Assembly: GCA_020152595.1 (NCBI GenBank)
Contig: JAIGNY010002032.1
Coordinates: 271,001-335,000, forward strand
Length of the DNA stretch: 64,000 bases
Direction of reading: 5' to 3'
Source: Chiridota heheva
Taxonomy: Eukaryota; Echinodermata; Holothuroidea; Apodida; Chiridotidae
In this document: piece by piece, positions 49,681 to 63,514 of the stretch
Layout: the number at the start of each line of letters is the position of its first letter
Numbering within the stretch: position 1 is the stretch's first letter
Program-made: the position numbers and the translations under genes
The notes under the pieces: model-generated
What the model saw: only the letters and a program-made list of their open reading frames with translations
What the model was told of the DNA's origin: nothing
Database searches by the model: none

Positions 49681-50399
49681 GGACAATCTCAAAAAATTAG
49701 CAAAATATGACACACTTGCTATTTGGGCATATGTCCATTCAAATAACTCTTTTTAGAAACCTGATCTTTGAAGAATTCTTTCATCAGGTGCAAACTCATT
49801 CAGATTTGTTTTTCTTTTGATAAATATAAGTAGTCAGACTACGTGCTATGAACTTTGATGACGTTTGCGCACCTTTCATGCTCCAGATACAACCTTTCAA
49901 AAGATGCGTGCAAGGTCTCCCCTTTTGCTGACATTTGGTTTTTTGTAACATTTTATAAAAGATATTATTTAATTGCTAAAAATGGTTTTAAAGTAGGGTT
50001 ATTCACTGCTGTCTGCTCGTATCAAGGGCAATATAAACTAAAAACGTCAAAACATTACAGTCATTAATAAATACCTTTCACGTTAGTTGCATGTATGGCC
50101 TGGATGACTGTCGTCATCAATAAGCTTTCGTTTCCATCATCGGGGCTAACCTCATTTTCAAACCTGATTGAGTTTTTGTCCCCGTGTTTGATCCCGGAGT
50201 GTTAAGCAATGTCATTCGCTGTTAGTAATAGAGACCAAATCTATATTTCTCAGAGATGCATCCCAATTTGGATTCATGTTTCATTTAAGCTCCAAACATG
50301 CCAAATGTGAAACTATTTTTGGTTGAAAAAAGAATATTTTGATCAATCAGAATTATTTCCAATTTGGTATGTATATAATTATTAAATTATTATTATTAT

Positions 50400-50666
<267 letters not shown>

Positions 50667-51029
50667 GATGTAAATATTAATGAGTCTGTCAGGTCTTGGA
50701 GTAATTACTCTATGTGTGTATTATAGTGAATTGATTATTCTAAAATTACTTAAAAAGATGGAATATTTTGCATATTGTGATATCTTTCTAGAAGAGCTGT
50801 GATTTTCATAGATTCACAAAAATAATATTGGAAAAAATGATGGATTGATAGGACCGTAATAAGTGTGTGGGGTGGGGGTGCTACTGTTCACATAGGATGA
50901 ACATCCTGGAAAATCAAAGCTTAATGTTACAAAATGTCAGAACACCAAAAGTCTACATTTTGATCTCGACTATTCAAAGAATAGTAGAGCTACATGTATT
51001 CTACAAGCCTGGCATCGGCGTTGGCGTCC

Positions 51030-52260
51030 GGTAAAGTTTTGGTTAAAGTTTTCATGACTTAAGTTATGAAAGGTGTACATTCATGTGACTTGGCATAGGG
51101 GTATAGGATGTGGTTACTGATCGAATGAGCATGATTGGATGGTTGTGTGTGCATACTAAGTAGCTTACTTGCAGGTTAAAGTTTTGGTTAAAGTTTTGGT
51201 TGAAGTTTTCATAACTTAAGATATGAATGGTGTACATTCATGTGACTTGGCATAGAGGTAGAGGACGTGGTTACTGATCTAATGAGCATGATTGGATGGT
51301 TGTGTGTGCATACTAAGTAGCTTACTTGCAGGTTAAAGTTTTGGTTAAAGTTTTTATAAGTTATGAATGGTGTACATTCATGTGACTTGGCATAGGGGTA
51401 TAGGACATGGGTACTGCTCAAATGAGCATGATTGGAGGGTTGTGTGGCATAGGGTACTGTTTAAGTTAGCATGATTAGGGGCTGTGTGTGCATACTAATT
51501 AGCTTATTTGCATAACAATAACAATATTTGTATCTATGATATCTCTTAAATTACAATGGATGTAGGGATTTTGTTTGCACAAATGATCATATATGTGAAG
51601 AGCATTGTCTAACACTTAATGGTGAGATGAAGTGTGCATATTAATTAGGTTATTTTCATAAAAATAAGACTTTTGTACAAATGTTTAACATTCATGAGAG
51701 CATAACTTAAGTTATGAATAGTGTATATTCATGTAACTTGCCACAGGGGTAGTGGACATGGGTACTGTTTAAATAAGCATGATTGGGGGTTGTGTGTGCA
51801 TACTAATAAGTTTATTTGCCATAACAATTAAAATATTTGTACTATGCCTTAAATTAGAGTGGGATTGGGGATTTTGTTTACACAAATGATCATATATATT
51901 TTAAGAGCATTTTCTACACTTAATGGTGAGGGGTAATGTACATGCTAATTAGGTTATTTGCATAACAATAAACTTCTATAGAAAATATTTAACCTGAGGT
52001 AATAACTTGGTACTCGATACAGTTGTATGTAACATTGGTACTGTTCAGTTAAGCATGATTAGAGGGGGGAAGGGGGGGTTGTATGTACATACTAATTAGC
52101 TTATTAACATAACGATGAAAATATTTGTATCTATGATATCTCTTAATATAAAGTGGGCGTGGGGATTTTGTTTACACAAATAATCATATATATGGAGAGC
52201 ATTGTCTGTACTGATGTAGTGTGCATATTAATTAGGTTATTTGCATAACAATTTTCCCTC
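51030..52260. repeat. Diverged tandem repeat with ~150-300-bp units
   Basis: Five or six imperfect units contain tgtacattcatgtgacttgg, gagcatgattgg and gtgtgtgcatactaa(t/g)tag, plus 'ttatttgcataacaataa'. The first units are about 158 bp apart; later ones are longer. It begins after cctggcatcggcgttggcgt near 51008. Confidence 0.75.
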
Positions 52261-52369
52261 AACTTATTCAGCTGTCAAATTATAATTACCTATAACTAGA
52301 TTTTTTCAAGTACTTTCCTGGCATATGCAATAGTTTTAATCCCCAAAATCACTGGGAAAAATATGAAAG

Positions 52370-52576
52370 AATACCTAAAGGCTGATGATATCAGGATGTG
52401 ATGTCACAACTATATAGTAGTCAAATTTCAGTCGTTTCTAAGCAAATGAGACAAAACTTTTGACTTAATTATCTCCTTAATGGATTCATATTTTGAAATG
52501 CTTTCTGCACCATTTTTTGTTTCTTTTTAGTCCTCTTTCATATAAGGAGAATTATTTTGACCACTGAACTAATCCT
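52370..52576. mobile_element. Related MITE, right half
   Basis: The right end ...tttcatataaggag...gaccactgaactaatcct is the inverted complement of the family's left end. It is followed by ttcaa where TTAA would be expected. The left half is missing or unrecognisable. Confidence 0.6.
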
Positions 52577-52640
52577 TCAAGATGAAGAGTGATGAATATA
52601 ATGAACAAAGAGGTGTTTCATTTATAAAGATTTTTTTTTC

Positions 52641-52904
52641 ACATGACTTGTCCTTCTCCTTCAAAATTTGTTCCAGCAAATCATAACCACAAACTTACTG
52701 TAGCAAATAGTGAGACCACTTTATCTTAATTAAAATAACCACACAATAAGGACTTCATCCATTGCTAATATGATACTCAGCACCAACTTCCACAACAACT
52801 AAGGTTTTCAGAATAAAAAAATAAAGAGGACAAATCTGACCTGGCCTAGTTATGTATCAGGTGAGGTCTGACTGTTTGAAACTTTATGGAGCAAAACAAC
52901 TAAT
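52641..52904 (+). repeat. 260-bp dispersed repeat, copy 3
   Basis: This copy runs from acatgacttgtccttctcc to gaaactttatggagcaaa...actaatg. It is collinear with copy 1, apart from small substitutions and a short indel in an A-rich stretch. Confidence 0.8.
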
Positions 52905-53184
52905 GATGTTTCCTGACTTACTGGGTGAGGTAGTAACCTCACCCAAAATGTCTGATACAACTAAAGATATTTTAGGGCTTGCAGTAAAATGTGAAAATTT
53001 AAAGAAAGGGGAAAAGTAAGTGCATCCTTCAAAAGCTCATGTAATTTGAAAGAACTTCCCCTACTAGCCCCATTACCAGCATATACGTCCATCATCAAGC
53101 TCATTGTCTATGCTAGCTTTAAATAGTCCAGCATACTGTCCTTCTGACAGTTCTTGTTTTAAACTATTCTTTTAAAAATCCCAC

Positions 53185-54765
53185 CTATCCGGCCACCAGA
53201 AATTACAATCCTTGAAATAATATAGCCTACCATAAAAGAATGTATTACCAGCCTCAATGCTACTACTAAGAAAACTTGAAATAACATAGCCTACCATAAA
53301 AGAATGTATTAGCACCCTCAATGCTACTACTAAGAAAACTTGAAATAACATAGCCTACCATAAAAGAATGTATTAACACCCTCAATGCTACTACTAAGAA
53401 AACTTGAAATAATATAGCCTACCATAAAAGAATGTATTAACACCCTCAATGCTACTACTAAGAAAACTTGAAATAATATAGCCTACCATAAAAGAATATA
53501 TTAATATATGTGGAGCACAGTGGCCTAGTGGTTAAGGCGTCGGGCTCTGGTGTGGAAGGTACTGGGTTCGATTCCCAGCCAGGCCAGTGTGTTGTGTCCT
53601 TGAGCAAGACACTTTATCTTCAAGTCCACCCAGCTGTAATGGGTACCTGTGAGGGCAGTGACAGTTCTATGTGTTTATATGGCTGCTGATAAAACAGGCT
53701 TGTGACTCCCAGGAGTGAGAAAGTTTTCAGGAGAGTTAAGGCCCAGTGACCAGGGTAATAATTGTAAAGCGCTTTGATACAGTCTATGACAGTATAAGCG
53801 CTATATAAGCATTACGATTATTTTTAACAGCCTCAATGCTACTACTAAGAAAACTTGAAATAATATAGCCAATCATAAGAGATTGTATTAACAGCCTCAA
53901 TGCTACTGATAAGAAAACTTGAAATAACATAGCCCACCATAAAAGAATGTATTAACAGCCTTAATGCTACTAAGAAAACTTAAAATAACATAGCCTACCA
54001 TAAAGAATGTATTAGCACCCTCAATGCTACTAAGAAAACTTGAAATAACATAGCCCACCATAAAAGAATGTATTAACAGCCTTAATGCTACTAAGAAAAC
54101 TTAAAATAACATAGCCTACCATAAAAGAATGTATTAGCACCCTCAATGCTACTAAGAAAACTTGAAATAACATAGCCCACCATAAAAGAATGTATTAACA
54201 GCCTTAATGCTACTAAGAAAACTTAAAATAACATAGCCTACCATAAAAGAATGTATTAGCACCCTCAATGCTACTAAGAAAACTTGAAATAACATAGCCC
54301 ACCATAAAAGAATGTATTAACAGCCTTAATGCTACTAAGAAAACTTAAAATAACATAGCCTACCATAAAAGAATGTATTAGCACCCTCAATGCTACTAAG
54401 AAAACTTGAAATAACATAGCCCACCATAAAAGAATGTATTAACAGCCTTAATGCTACTAAGAAAAACTTAAAATAACATAGCCTACCATAAAAGAATGTA
54501 TTAGCACCCTCAATGCTACTAAGAAAACTTGAAATAATATAGCCCACCATAAAAGAATGTATTAACAGCCTTAATACTACTAAGAAAACTTAAAATAATA
54601 TAGCCTACCATAAAAGAATGTATTAGCACCCTCAATGCTACTAAGAAAACTTGAAATAACATAGCCCACCATAAAAGAATGTATTAACAGCCTTAATGCT
54701 ACTAAGAAAACTTAAAATAATATAGCCTACCATAAAAAATGTAGTAACAACCTCAATGCTACTAC
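53185..54765. repeat. 61-64-bp array split by a SINE
   Basis: The unit contains atagcctaccataaaagaat, caatgctacta and aagaaaacttgaaataa. Left of the SINE (53185-53509) units are 64 bp with cta-cta-cta. Right of it they are mostly 61 bp and form a 122-bp dimer that alternates two types. Confidence 0.94.
53510..53825 (+). mobile_element. tRNA-derived SINE inside a 61-64-bp array
   Basis: An A box (tggcctagtgg, 53521-53531) and a B box (ggttcgattcc, 53565-53575) are correctly spaced for an internal Pol III promoter. A tRNA-unrelated body with ccttgagcaagacacttta follows, then a tail with gcgctttgatac and gcgctatataag. It has interrupted one unit of the tandem array, which resumes at 'taacagcc'. 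It is not a tRNA gene: the head lacks a closed cloverleaf and the element continues far beyond. Confidence 0.85.
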
Positions 54766-54890
54766 TACTCTTTGATATCAAAATTTTAAAAAGAGAAGTG
54801 ATATCTAATAATGGAAACCTGATGACTTCTGATAAGTTTTACAAGGTAATTTGAATCGTTTATTGCAAGGATGGATTAAGGTCATTGTGG

Positions 54891-55128
54891 CCAGTGGCAT
54901 AGCCAGCATTAAAAAGTAAGGGGTCCGTGAAAGGTCCCAGACCCCCCTCCCTAGACAAAGTGTTTAAATTTAGCCCATTCTAAGGGTAATTTTGTTTTGT
55001 TTTTAAAGCAAAAAAAATATATAAGAAACAAGCATTTTCCTAATTTTTTGAGCATTTTCTCGAAAAAGTGTGTGTGTGTGGGGGGTCCATACCCCCATTC
55101 CCCCTCCCCCCTGTCTACGCCATTGATT
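54891..55128. mobile_element. Possible short TIR element, weak
   Basis: The left cagtggcatagcc and right gtctacgccattg are roughly inverted (10 of 12). G-rich and C-rich tracts lie between. The type matches the debris near 28960. Ends are tentative. Confidence 0.35.
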
Positions 55129-56624
55129 GTAGCCCATCCAATTGTATAGAATATAGGCTGAGGGAGAGTAGTAATCAGATAGTAATCTATGTACCAAACT
55201 TTTTTGTCATTATTGTACTGTCCCCCTCCTCCCCCAAAAAACTTAATGACTATGATGTTTGGTTGCCCCTTCCCCCAATAAGAAACTTATGCCCACACAA
55301 ATTTGTGACGTCCTCTAAAACAGGAAAATTCTTTTTATATATATATATCACCTAATTAGAAAAATAATAAGATGATTGTGACTAATTTTGCCCATCTAAT
55401 TCTAAATGTTACTTTCTCATTTTGAATGACTAAAAAAACTCAACTTGCCCATATATTTAACTTTTAAAATTGAAGAATGTATTTTTTGAGCAGCAATTAC
55501 AGAACATGTCCATAGACCTTTAACTGTTATCACTGTCAGATCCCAATACTGACACTGAATTAAGAACAAGCTTATTTTCTTGTCTTTCTGACATTTGTGC
55601 AATCAAAATTGCCTATTTGTCCATAATTGATTTGGCGTGACTTGTCAGAGTGCAGAATGAATGACCTTAATATGTGTTTTTGACATCTGTGGACACCCAT
55701 GACTTGCAATGGGGAACATTATAATATCTTAATTATACCTTTTTCTGGTCAAGATCTGTAATGAATATTTCTGAGGTCATCTAAGTGTGTATGGCTTTAT
55801 AGGCTGTAATTAAGGCTTAATGCTATCAAGCTGTGTTTGTACTTTTATCTCCAGATCATATGATCCCAGACGATAAACGTTGATGGTAGAAACAGCAATG
55901 AAATGTGTTCTCACTTGAGGGCTGGGGGTAGAAAATGAGTTGGGGTCAAGTTGACTCTCAACATCATAGTCTAGAACCAATTAGGGCAATCGCATAAAAA
56001 TAACTAATGCAGATGGAATTGAGTGACAAATATGCCCCCATGTATGGCAAAATAAACTGGGCAATATTAATGATAAACATATTAAAAAAGGGAAATAAAA
56101 TAAGCACAAAATGAACCCAAACAGCTTTAGTCTCTGATTTTTTGGTGAGCATGCGAAGCATAATGCGAACCTATGTAATGGCGATTTTGTACGGCCGTCC
56201 ACAGTTTCTCCTAAGAGTTCCTCCAAAATGTTAGGTTTTTTTTAGAATTCCTCAGAAAATGTTAAAGTTTCTTCAGATTTCCTCAGAAAAAGTTAAAGTT
56301 TCTTTAGATATCCTTATGGAAAGTTAGAATTTCCTTAAAAAATGTTAAAGTTTTTCAGAGAGATTTAAGACAAATTGAAGAATAGCTTCCTTAAAAAGTC
56401 TACAAAACATTTGATATTTCCTTAAAAGATAACTGTAAAATGATGTAATTTTCCAATATTCTTTAGAGATCCACAAGTATCTCTCTCATAGCACTGGAGA
56501 TATAAAAATCCTTTAAATTCTTCAAAATATTTGGGCACTAACTTGCATAAAGTTGCTACAGTATATGAACTGACCAGACTTTTTTTTATTTAGTATGTTC
56601 AGTCAGGGAGTGTAACAGGATATG
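55129..56624. other. No gene seen
   Basis: AT-rich sequence. Near 56150 'gagcatgcgaagcataatgc' followed by 'gcgaacctatgtaatggcg' looks like an edge of a dispersed element. Near 56220-56400 the motif 'ttcctcagaaaatgttaaag' repeats in diverged form. No exon was recognised. Confidence 0.4.
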
Positions 56625-57502
56625 GCTGCATATGGACATGGGGAGGGATGCCATGTGGGTCATAGGGAGGGATGCCATGTGGGGCACAGGGAGGGATGCC
56701 ATGTGGGACATAGGGAGGGATGTCATTTGGTACATATGATTTGATTAATGTATAACATACATGTAGAATGGGATCCATGTGGGACAGAGGATGAAATGCC
56801 ATGTGGGTCATAGGGTTGGATGCCATGTGGGACATATAGTGGAATGCCATGTGGGACATATGGTGGAATGCCATGTAAGACATATGGGATGTCATTTGGG
56901 ACATGGGATAGGATCCATGTGGGACATAGGGTGAAATGCCACATGGGACAAGGGATGGGGTGGGATGTCATGTGGGACATCGGGTGGGATGCCATGTGGG
57001 AGATATGGTGGAATGCCATGTGGGACAAGGGATGGGATGGGATGTCATGTGGGAGATGGGGTGGGATGCCATGTGGGAGATATGGTGGAATGCCATGTGG
57101 GACAAGGGATGGAATGGGATGTCATGTGGGAGATGGGGTGGGATGCCATGTGGGAGATATGGTGGAATGCCATGTGGGACAAGGGATGGGATGGGATGTC
57201 ATGTGGGAGATGGGGTGGGATGCCATGTGGGAGATATGGTGGAATGCCATGTGGGACAAGGGATGGGATGGGATGTCATGTGGGAGATGGGGTGGGATGC
57301 CATGTGGGAGATATGGTGGATTGCCATGTGGGACAAGGGATGGGATGGGATGTCATGTGGGAGATGGGGTGGGATGCCATGTGGGACATGGGATGCCATG
57401 TGGGACTTAGTGTGAGATGCCATTTTTAAAATTGGCCAAATCATATGATGTAAGTATCAATCTGCATGGCATGCGAACCATGATGGTATTTACCATTCTA
57501 GT
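56625..57502 (+). mobile_element. Minisatellite-carrying element, copy 2
   Basis: The array shares the gggatgccatgtgggacat-type unit with copy 1. From about 56955 to 57375 it is organised as a 77-bp higher-order unit, about five copies. It ends with the same ~85-bp right end, including the perfect hairpin ATGGTA-TT-TACCAT (57483-57496) and ctagt at 57498-57502. The long open frames here are repeat by-products. Confidence 0.65.
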
Positions 57503-57579
57503 TTCTTCTCAATTTTGGAGGGCCAGTCAACATTCTGGACTGGGGAGAAGAAATGCCCTCTTGCCCCTGTTTTAATCCG

Positions 57580-58420
57580 CTACTGGCGATGATGCTCACA
57601 GCTACGCAAATGGATCCATATACTTAATCGTACTGTTACCAGGACAGCCACATCCACCCATTTCTGGGCTTCTGCAGCCAAGGGTAAGGAAGCCTTCTGG
57701 CCCATATTATATCCTGTGAGATTGTTGTTGGTGCTGTAAGAGTCGTATTTCATTTTAAACTGCAAGAGAGATTTTGCTTCCACAACATTATCAGGTAGAG
57801 CATTCCACAATTATTAACAACTCGCTAGCTGAAGAAATGTTAACTTACATACAGTATGTCCAAGCGTGTGCGCTCTTTGTACATGTTAAACTTATGTCCT
57901 CTGGTGATAGTGCTTACTTAAAGTTCAAAAATTTTGCAAAATCCACATTATCCAAACCTTGAATACCTGTATCATATCACCTTTCAACCTGCCCTCCTCT
58001 AAAGTTGATGGATTTGGTGACCTGAGGCGCTCGGGGTAACTTAAAGAACATAAATTCCCAAATCAGCTTTGTTGCTCTCCTTTGAACGCCTTCCTCTGAA
58101 TTAATATCCCTTTTCAAATATGGATTCCAGAATTGAACACAATATTCCAAATGAGAATGAACCAAAGATTTGTACAATTTACGGATAATGTCTTATAGGA
58201 TAGATGCGGTGAGTTTCTTTTGATCATCCCCAAGACAGAATTTGCTTTTTTCGCCGCTAAAGCACAATGCATTGAGCTACTTAAAGAACAATGAAAAGTA
58301 ACACCCAAATTCTTCTCCTTGTCAACCTCAAGCAGCTGTACTTCACCCATGTAGTAATGTACATTAATGTTGAGATGTAAAACTTGACACTTATCCACAG
58401 CATGATAAATAGCATCTGCC
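57580..58420 (-). mobile_element. CR1-like LINE fragment, C-terminal RT region
   Basis: The minus strand gives, in order, DKCQVLHLN, VDKEKNLGVTF, AAKKANSVLGMIKRN, then after a frameshift [29 protein letters not shown], and finally MWNALPDNVVEAKSLLQFK. This is the C-terminal third of a CR1-type reverse transcriptase ORF (after the active site). It is 5' truncated near 58420 and carries two or more frameshifts. It lies just beyond the minisatellite element that ends at 57503. Confidence 0.85.
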
Positions 58421-60849
58421 AATCCACTGACCAGTGGATGACATATTTAATAGAGCAGTATTACACACTCCTGCTCTAATAAGCACCCATCCAACATTTC
58501 TTTTACTGATAACATAATTAATTTGATTAATTTGACGACTTAAAATCAGTTTTGTTACATTATTTGCTTATTTTGCTTATTCTGACGCTCACAATGTTTT
58601 TGTGGTGGTTATTGTGGGTGGAGCTAGTATAGAACCAGTTCACACAATGCAGTTTGAATAGCACACTGTACGTGGCCCCGGAGCATGGGTGCTTATCAGG
58701 AAGAAACTTTGGACCATAAAAGTGGTGCTTATTACGTCGAATAGGGTAATTTCAAACTTCCGCCTGAAAGTGGGAATGGACATGTCTTCCCTGTTCCCAG
58801 CAATCAAAGCTCTGACCTTCCAAGACCTGGACCAAATTTTGTGTGTGATCAATTTCTCATGTGAGACTTCTGTGCATGCATGACATGTAATCACCGAAGT
58901 GGATTTCACCTCTCAGTAATTTTTTAAAACTTGATAAATGACTTCGCATTATTGAATGCCTGCTTTCTTCATCAACTTATCAAGGCTGCAGTGCTCCAGA
59001 ATTAATTCTTTGTCGATTTTCCACATCTTGTTACAGATTGCAATATGTATGACCTTGATGAGTAATTATGTTCTTTGCGGTAACGCATCACCGATAGTGG
59101 AGATCAGCTGTTTTCCTGCCTTACATCAGTCTTATTTCTCAAAAGAGTACTTATTGTGTTATTTTTGTCATGTACCATTGAACAAGGGAAGATAATTCTA
59201 ATGAAGAGGATTTGATCTTTACCATACCCCCCGACCAACCTCAAAGCTGAAGAAGGCATTTTGAACATTTTTAAGGTCTGAATTGAAAGGAGGAAATGTA
59301 AAGAAAAACAAACTAAAAAGAAATTCAAACTTTAATTAATTGAGAGCTACACCAGCTAATCAATGATGTAGACTGTTCAACTCAGAATTGAATGCTTTTT
59401 GTGGTCAATGGAGTAACAGAAAACTTTTGTACCTGTCCATATACGTTTAATATATATAATTTTTTTTGCATTTTCTATATGATAATGTTGTCACCAGCAA
59501 CATACCGAGGGAAAACAGGGGTGAGGATGAAGAAATTAGTTAAGTTTTGAGATTTGTTTTCTGGTTATTTTGGTAAATAAATGGAAAACTCCCCCTCTCC
59601 TTGTGAAATTCTATCAAACTTAATCAAAAATATTGCTTAAATATAGAAGTAACCTTTTTTCAGAAATTATATTGACCTGCAAAGAAGATGTACCATAGCC
59701 ACATCTTCTACTCCCCTACACCACACCTCAACCCCTAAAAAACTTAATTTTACAGGAGTCTGATATGCCAATTGGGCACAAAAAATACAAAACACAGCTC
59801 ATTTTACATCAAGATTGGAATAATTCAAGAAATTCCCAAGTCTAAATAATAATTCAAATGAAGAAAAAAAAAGCATCGCTGAGTTTATTCTAACAGGCAA
59901 AGTCAAACAAAAACAATTTCTCAAGCATTTTTGTCTTAATCATATCTGAAAATATTTTGAATCAACTGTCTAATTGAGAAAAGGATTATTTTTGTTGTTT
60001 TCTTTGATAAAAATTTTCTGGTTGATATTAGTTCCAGAAAGAAAAAAATATGTGTCCAAAACTGGCAATAATTGAGGACATTCCAAGTCAAAATAATAAT
60101 CGCATAAAAATAGAAAAACAAATCAATTTTTTTTAAATTATTATCTTTTTAAAAATTTAATATAAAAATGAAATAAAAAAAACATTGCTGAGTAAATTAC
60201 TTTTAACAAGCAGACAGGTCAAGTCAAATGAAAACATAGTTTTTCAAGCTTTTTGTCTTAATAATAACTGCAAATTTGAAAATATTTTTGAACCAAATTT
60301 GTATGTTAGAAAAGATGATTTTGCCACTTTCTGTGATGTTCTGGTTGATTTTATTTCTAGAAAAAATCACAGCAATTATGATTATAGATGTAGGCCCCTT
60401 GTAAAGTTTGGAACAATCTTTTTCGAGGTATCTTTTTATATACAATACCTATTTTTGTTTTGAATTTATTGGAAATTTCTCAATTGTAGTTCTGTTCTGG
60501 TTCCAGTTTATGCTATCAGAATGAAAAACAGCATCCGTCTATGTTTTGGAAAGACACAATTTTTATATCGTGTAAACTTGCTCATCAGTTTGGAACTTTT
60601 GAATATATATGCACGACATTGCTCTGTTAATGAATTTGGGATTCAATTTGTATCCATATGATGACCAGATTTTCAGAAAATACCAGCTATTAGCCAGTCA
60701 CTTTGAGGCAGGGCTGTAATTCCCAGGTGGGGAGGGGGTGGGGGTGTGGTCCCCCCCCCCCTACTTTACAATAGAATTTTAACAATTCAGTACATTTTCA
60801 AGAAAATTTGCCTCTGACCCTTCTGGATAAGAAATACTTTTTCTCGGGC
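58421..60849. other. No gene seen
   Basis: AT-rich sequence with no recognised coding frame, RNA gene or strong repeat. Related blocks near 59880-59960 and 60180-60260 (tgctgagt..., ...tttttgtcttaat) suggest an old ~310-bp duplication. Confidence 0.45.
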
Positions 60850-61215
60850 TTTTTACATACATACATACTAATAAACAACAGCAACTCAATGGCTCCGACT
60901 GCTGGATGAGTCAGCACACAGCAACTTGGACTTGACTGGACCAGGATGAGAATGAGTGAATGAACACCACATTTTCACGCTTCTTTTCAAATAGAAGTCA
61001 TGCCGTCTGGACCGACATTAATGATGGTCTTCATTCGATGGACGCTGAGCACCATCGAACCATTGTCTACTTCTCCGAAGGCTGGATGAGCCAGAGGAGA
61101 GTGTGACAGAAACGACAAAACTTCATCCCTCCATGTCAGGCGTGTATGGCTGTGAGACTCGAACCTGGAACCTCCAGCATCTCAGTTGCGCGTTCTATCA
61201 ACTTAGCCACTTAAC
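60850..61215 (-). mobile_element. tRNA-derived SINE, minus strand
   Basis: On the minus strand an A-box-like tggctaagttgatag (61209-61195) is followed by a B-box ccaggttcgagtctc (61167-61153). The body has two related 'ggctggatgag' motifs, and the 3' side reaches a (TATG)n-like stretch near 60860. This is the third distinct tRNA-headed family in the window. Confidence 0.68.
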
Positions 61216-62464
61216 TCCCATTTTTATCAATAGGGCACAAGTTTTGGCAGGGGACCTATGATATCTGCTAGCTCCTTGATGTGCCTCTTGTCTTGAAAGA
61301 AAAAATAATGAAAAATGGTTTGAGATTGGTTTGGTTTTGTGATTGAGATCATACAGTAGCTTTGAGTAAGGTGAATCCACTAAAGCAATGTCAGTACCTT
61401 TTAAACACCATTTTGTATATGACTATCTAAACAAGATAACTATGTTAAAGCATCTGGAGTATGACATTTGCTATGTAAACAACATTCCCTTATTCTTCAT
61501 CAAATATGTTTTCATCAATTTAGTCAAGCGTAAGTGCATAATGACAAACAAGACAATGTTTGTACAAAGAGAAGATGCTCGTGTAAGCAAAGAACTTTGA
61601 CTCACCCTTCGCTTTATTACCCATCAACCATCTGTTTATTTTAAGATCATCACTAACACGGAGCAATTGACACTGCAGTACAATATAAACACACATAAAG
61701 CCTCCTTTCGTCCCATCCTGGTTTTTTATATTTTTAAACAATATTTTTTGAGAATCCATTTATGAAATATGATGGTAATATTCAAGATAGTCACAGTTTT
61801 ATGTTTACTCGACTATGTCTTGATTTGATTAAACCTGCCACATTTTTGTCCCCTGTCCTGACATTTAAACCTTAAAGTCATTCATCGGTACAATAATTTA
61901 AATTTCCTTAACATAATCAGGATATACTCTGCGGGATATATATTACCTTTGATATTTTCTCGGCCTCTAGATATGAACTTTCTTTATGAAATGGCACATC
62001 AAGTCATAAATAAACATAACATTAATTAATCCCTTTTATTGTGATATGATGTGTGCTGTCAATCTTTTTTTTCTCTTTTTTTTTGGGTTTGCTGCGAAAG
62101 TAGGAAGATGTGTTGAAACATTTATTAGTTACCATGGTAACCCTTTGTATTTTATCACCTGTGTGCAAATGCATCTTGCCCTCACTGCATATAAAATGGT
62201 AGAATTGTTAGTAAACAAGATAATTCTTTAATCAAGTTGATTTAGCCTATTATGAGTTTCACTAGTATTGGAATCTCAGAGTGTTTGTTTATCAAAAGTA
62301 CAGTTATGATGTAAATATTACAAAGTGGGAATACACATCTTTAATTTACAAGAAATAAGAACTTGGTGTGCAGATAGCCATAAAAAATATCCTTTGTTAT
62401 CTTTGTTTAAATTGAACATAAAATTTTGAGTAGTGCAAATTTTAGTTGATGAAAATAGCGCATT
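61216..62464. other. No gene seen
   Basis: AT-rich sequence between a SINE and TIR/hairpin element C. Open frames up to 79 codons lack any recognisable pattern. Confidence 0.45.
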
Positions 62465-62471
62465 CATTTTT

Positions 62472-63355
62472 GGTTCCAATGCGATCAGCATCAGGAACCT
62501 ATCCAGTCCGCCATTATTGCAGTGCGTGTGTATGTATGTGTGTGTGTATGTATTTGTGTGCATGTGCATGTGTATATGTGTGTTATGCCTCGCTTGTAAA
62601 CACGATATCTCAAGAACATTACATTGGATTTATGTCATATTTGGTACACAGGTAGCCGATGGTCCGTAGATTAGCCCTATTAATTTTTGTGGTGATGTCA
62701 TGCATATTAATGAGTGAGCGGGCTTAGCGTTAAAATATAGAAATATTCATATTTCAACAACCGCTTGTCTGTTTTGTTTCATATTTGGAGTAGTAATGTT
62801 GTTAGTTAGTGTCCACATGCTCATGGTGTAAAAAAATTGATTCTCATTAATATGTGTAGTGGGCAGGGCTGAATGTGAATTTTGCTCGTATATAGCTCAT
62901 AAACACGAAATTTCCAGAATGACACATTGTGCTTATGTCATATGTATTACATAGGTAGGCCATAGTCTGTAGATGGGCAAAATTGTTTTTGGTGATGATG
63001 TCATGCAAATCTTGAAATGCTCGTTTTTTAACAACCACTTGTCCGTTTTGTTTCATATTTGGTATAATTATGATATTAGCTAGTGTGTATGTGTTCATGG
63101 TTTTAAAACGTTGAAATTCATCAATATGCATAGTGGACGGGGCTTAATATGATTTTGCTGAAAAGAGCTAGTAAACACGATATCTCAAACATGATAAGTT
63201 GCATTCATGTCATATGTAGTACACAGATAGCTCATAGTCTGTAGATGTGCCCAATTGTTTTTGGTGGTGATGTCATGCATATTAATGAGTAGGTGGAGCT
63301 TATTGTAAAACTTGAAAATCAACCAACAACAAGAGGATGCATCAGAACCACTAAA
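62472..63355 (+). mobile_element. TIR/hairpin element, copy C
   Basis: The left end ggttccaatgc and its hairpin are followed by (TG)n, the same body subrepeats, and the right end gcatcagaaccactaaa. CATTTTTG occurs at both edges (62465-62472 and 63356-63363) and may be an 8-bp target-site duplication, although it is T-rich and so only suggestive. Confidence 0.7.
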
Positions 63356-63514
63356 CATTTTTGTTTTCTGGTTTGAATTATAGCTGCATGGGCAAAGTCT
63401 GGTGATTTGCTGCCTAATGTAGAATGTATGAACAGGAAAACAACTTAAAATTTGTCATGTAACCCATTATATATCTTTCCCCAACTTCATTCTTTGAAAA
63501 CAATGAGATGATAA

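Noticed and set aside
53521-53576. tRNA gene
   Set aside because: A and B boxes are present, but the sequence continues into a SINE body and tail and the stems do not close as a tRNA.
61388-61600. 70-codon plus-strand frame
   Set aside because: No domain, no splice context, AT-driven composition; similar short frames are expected by chance here.
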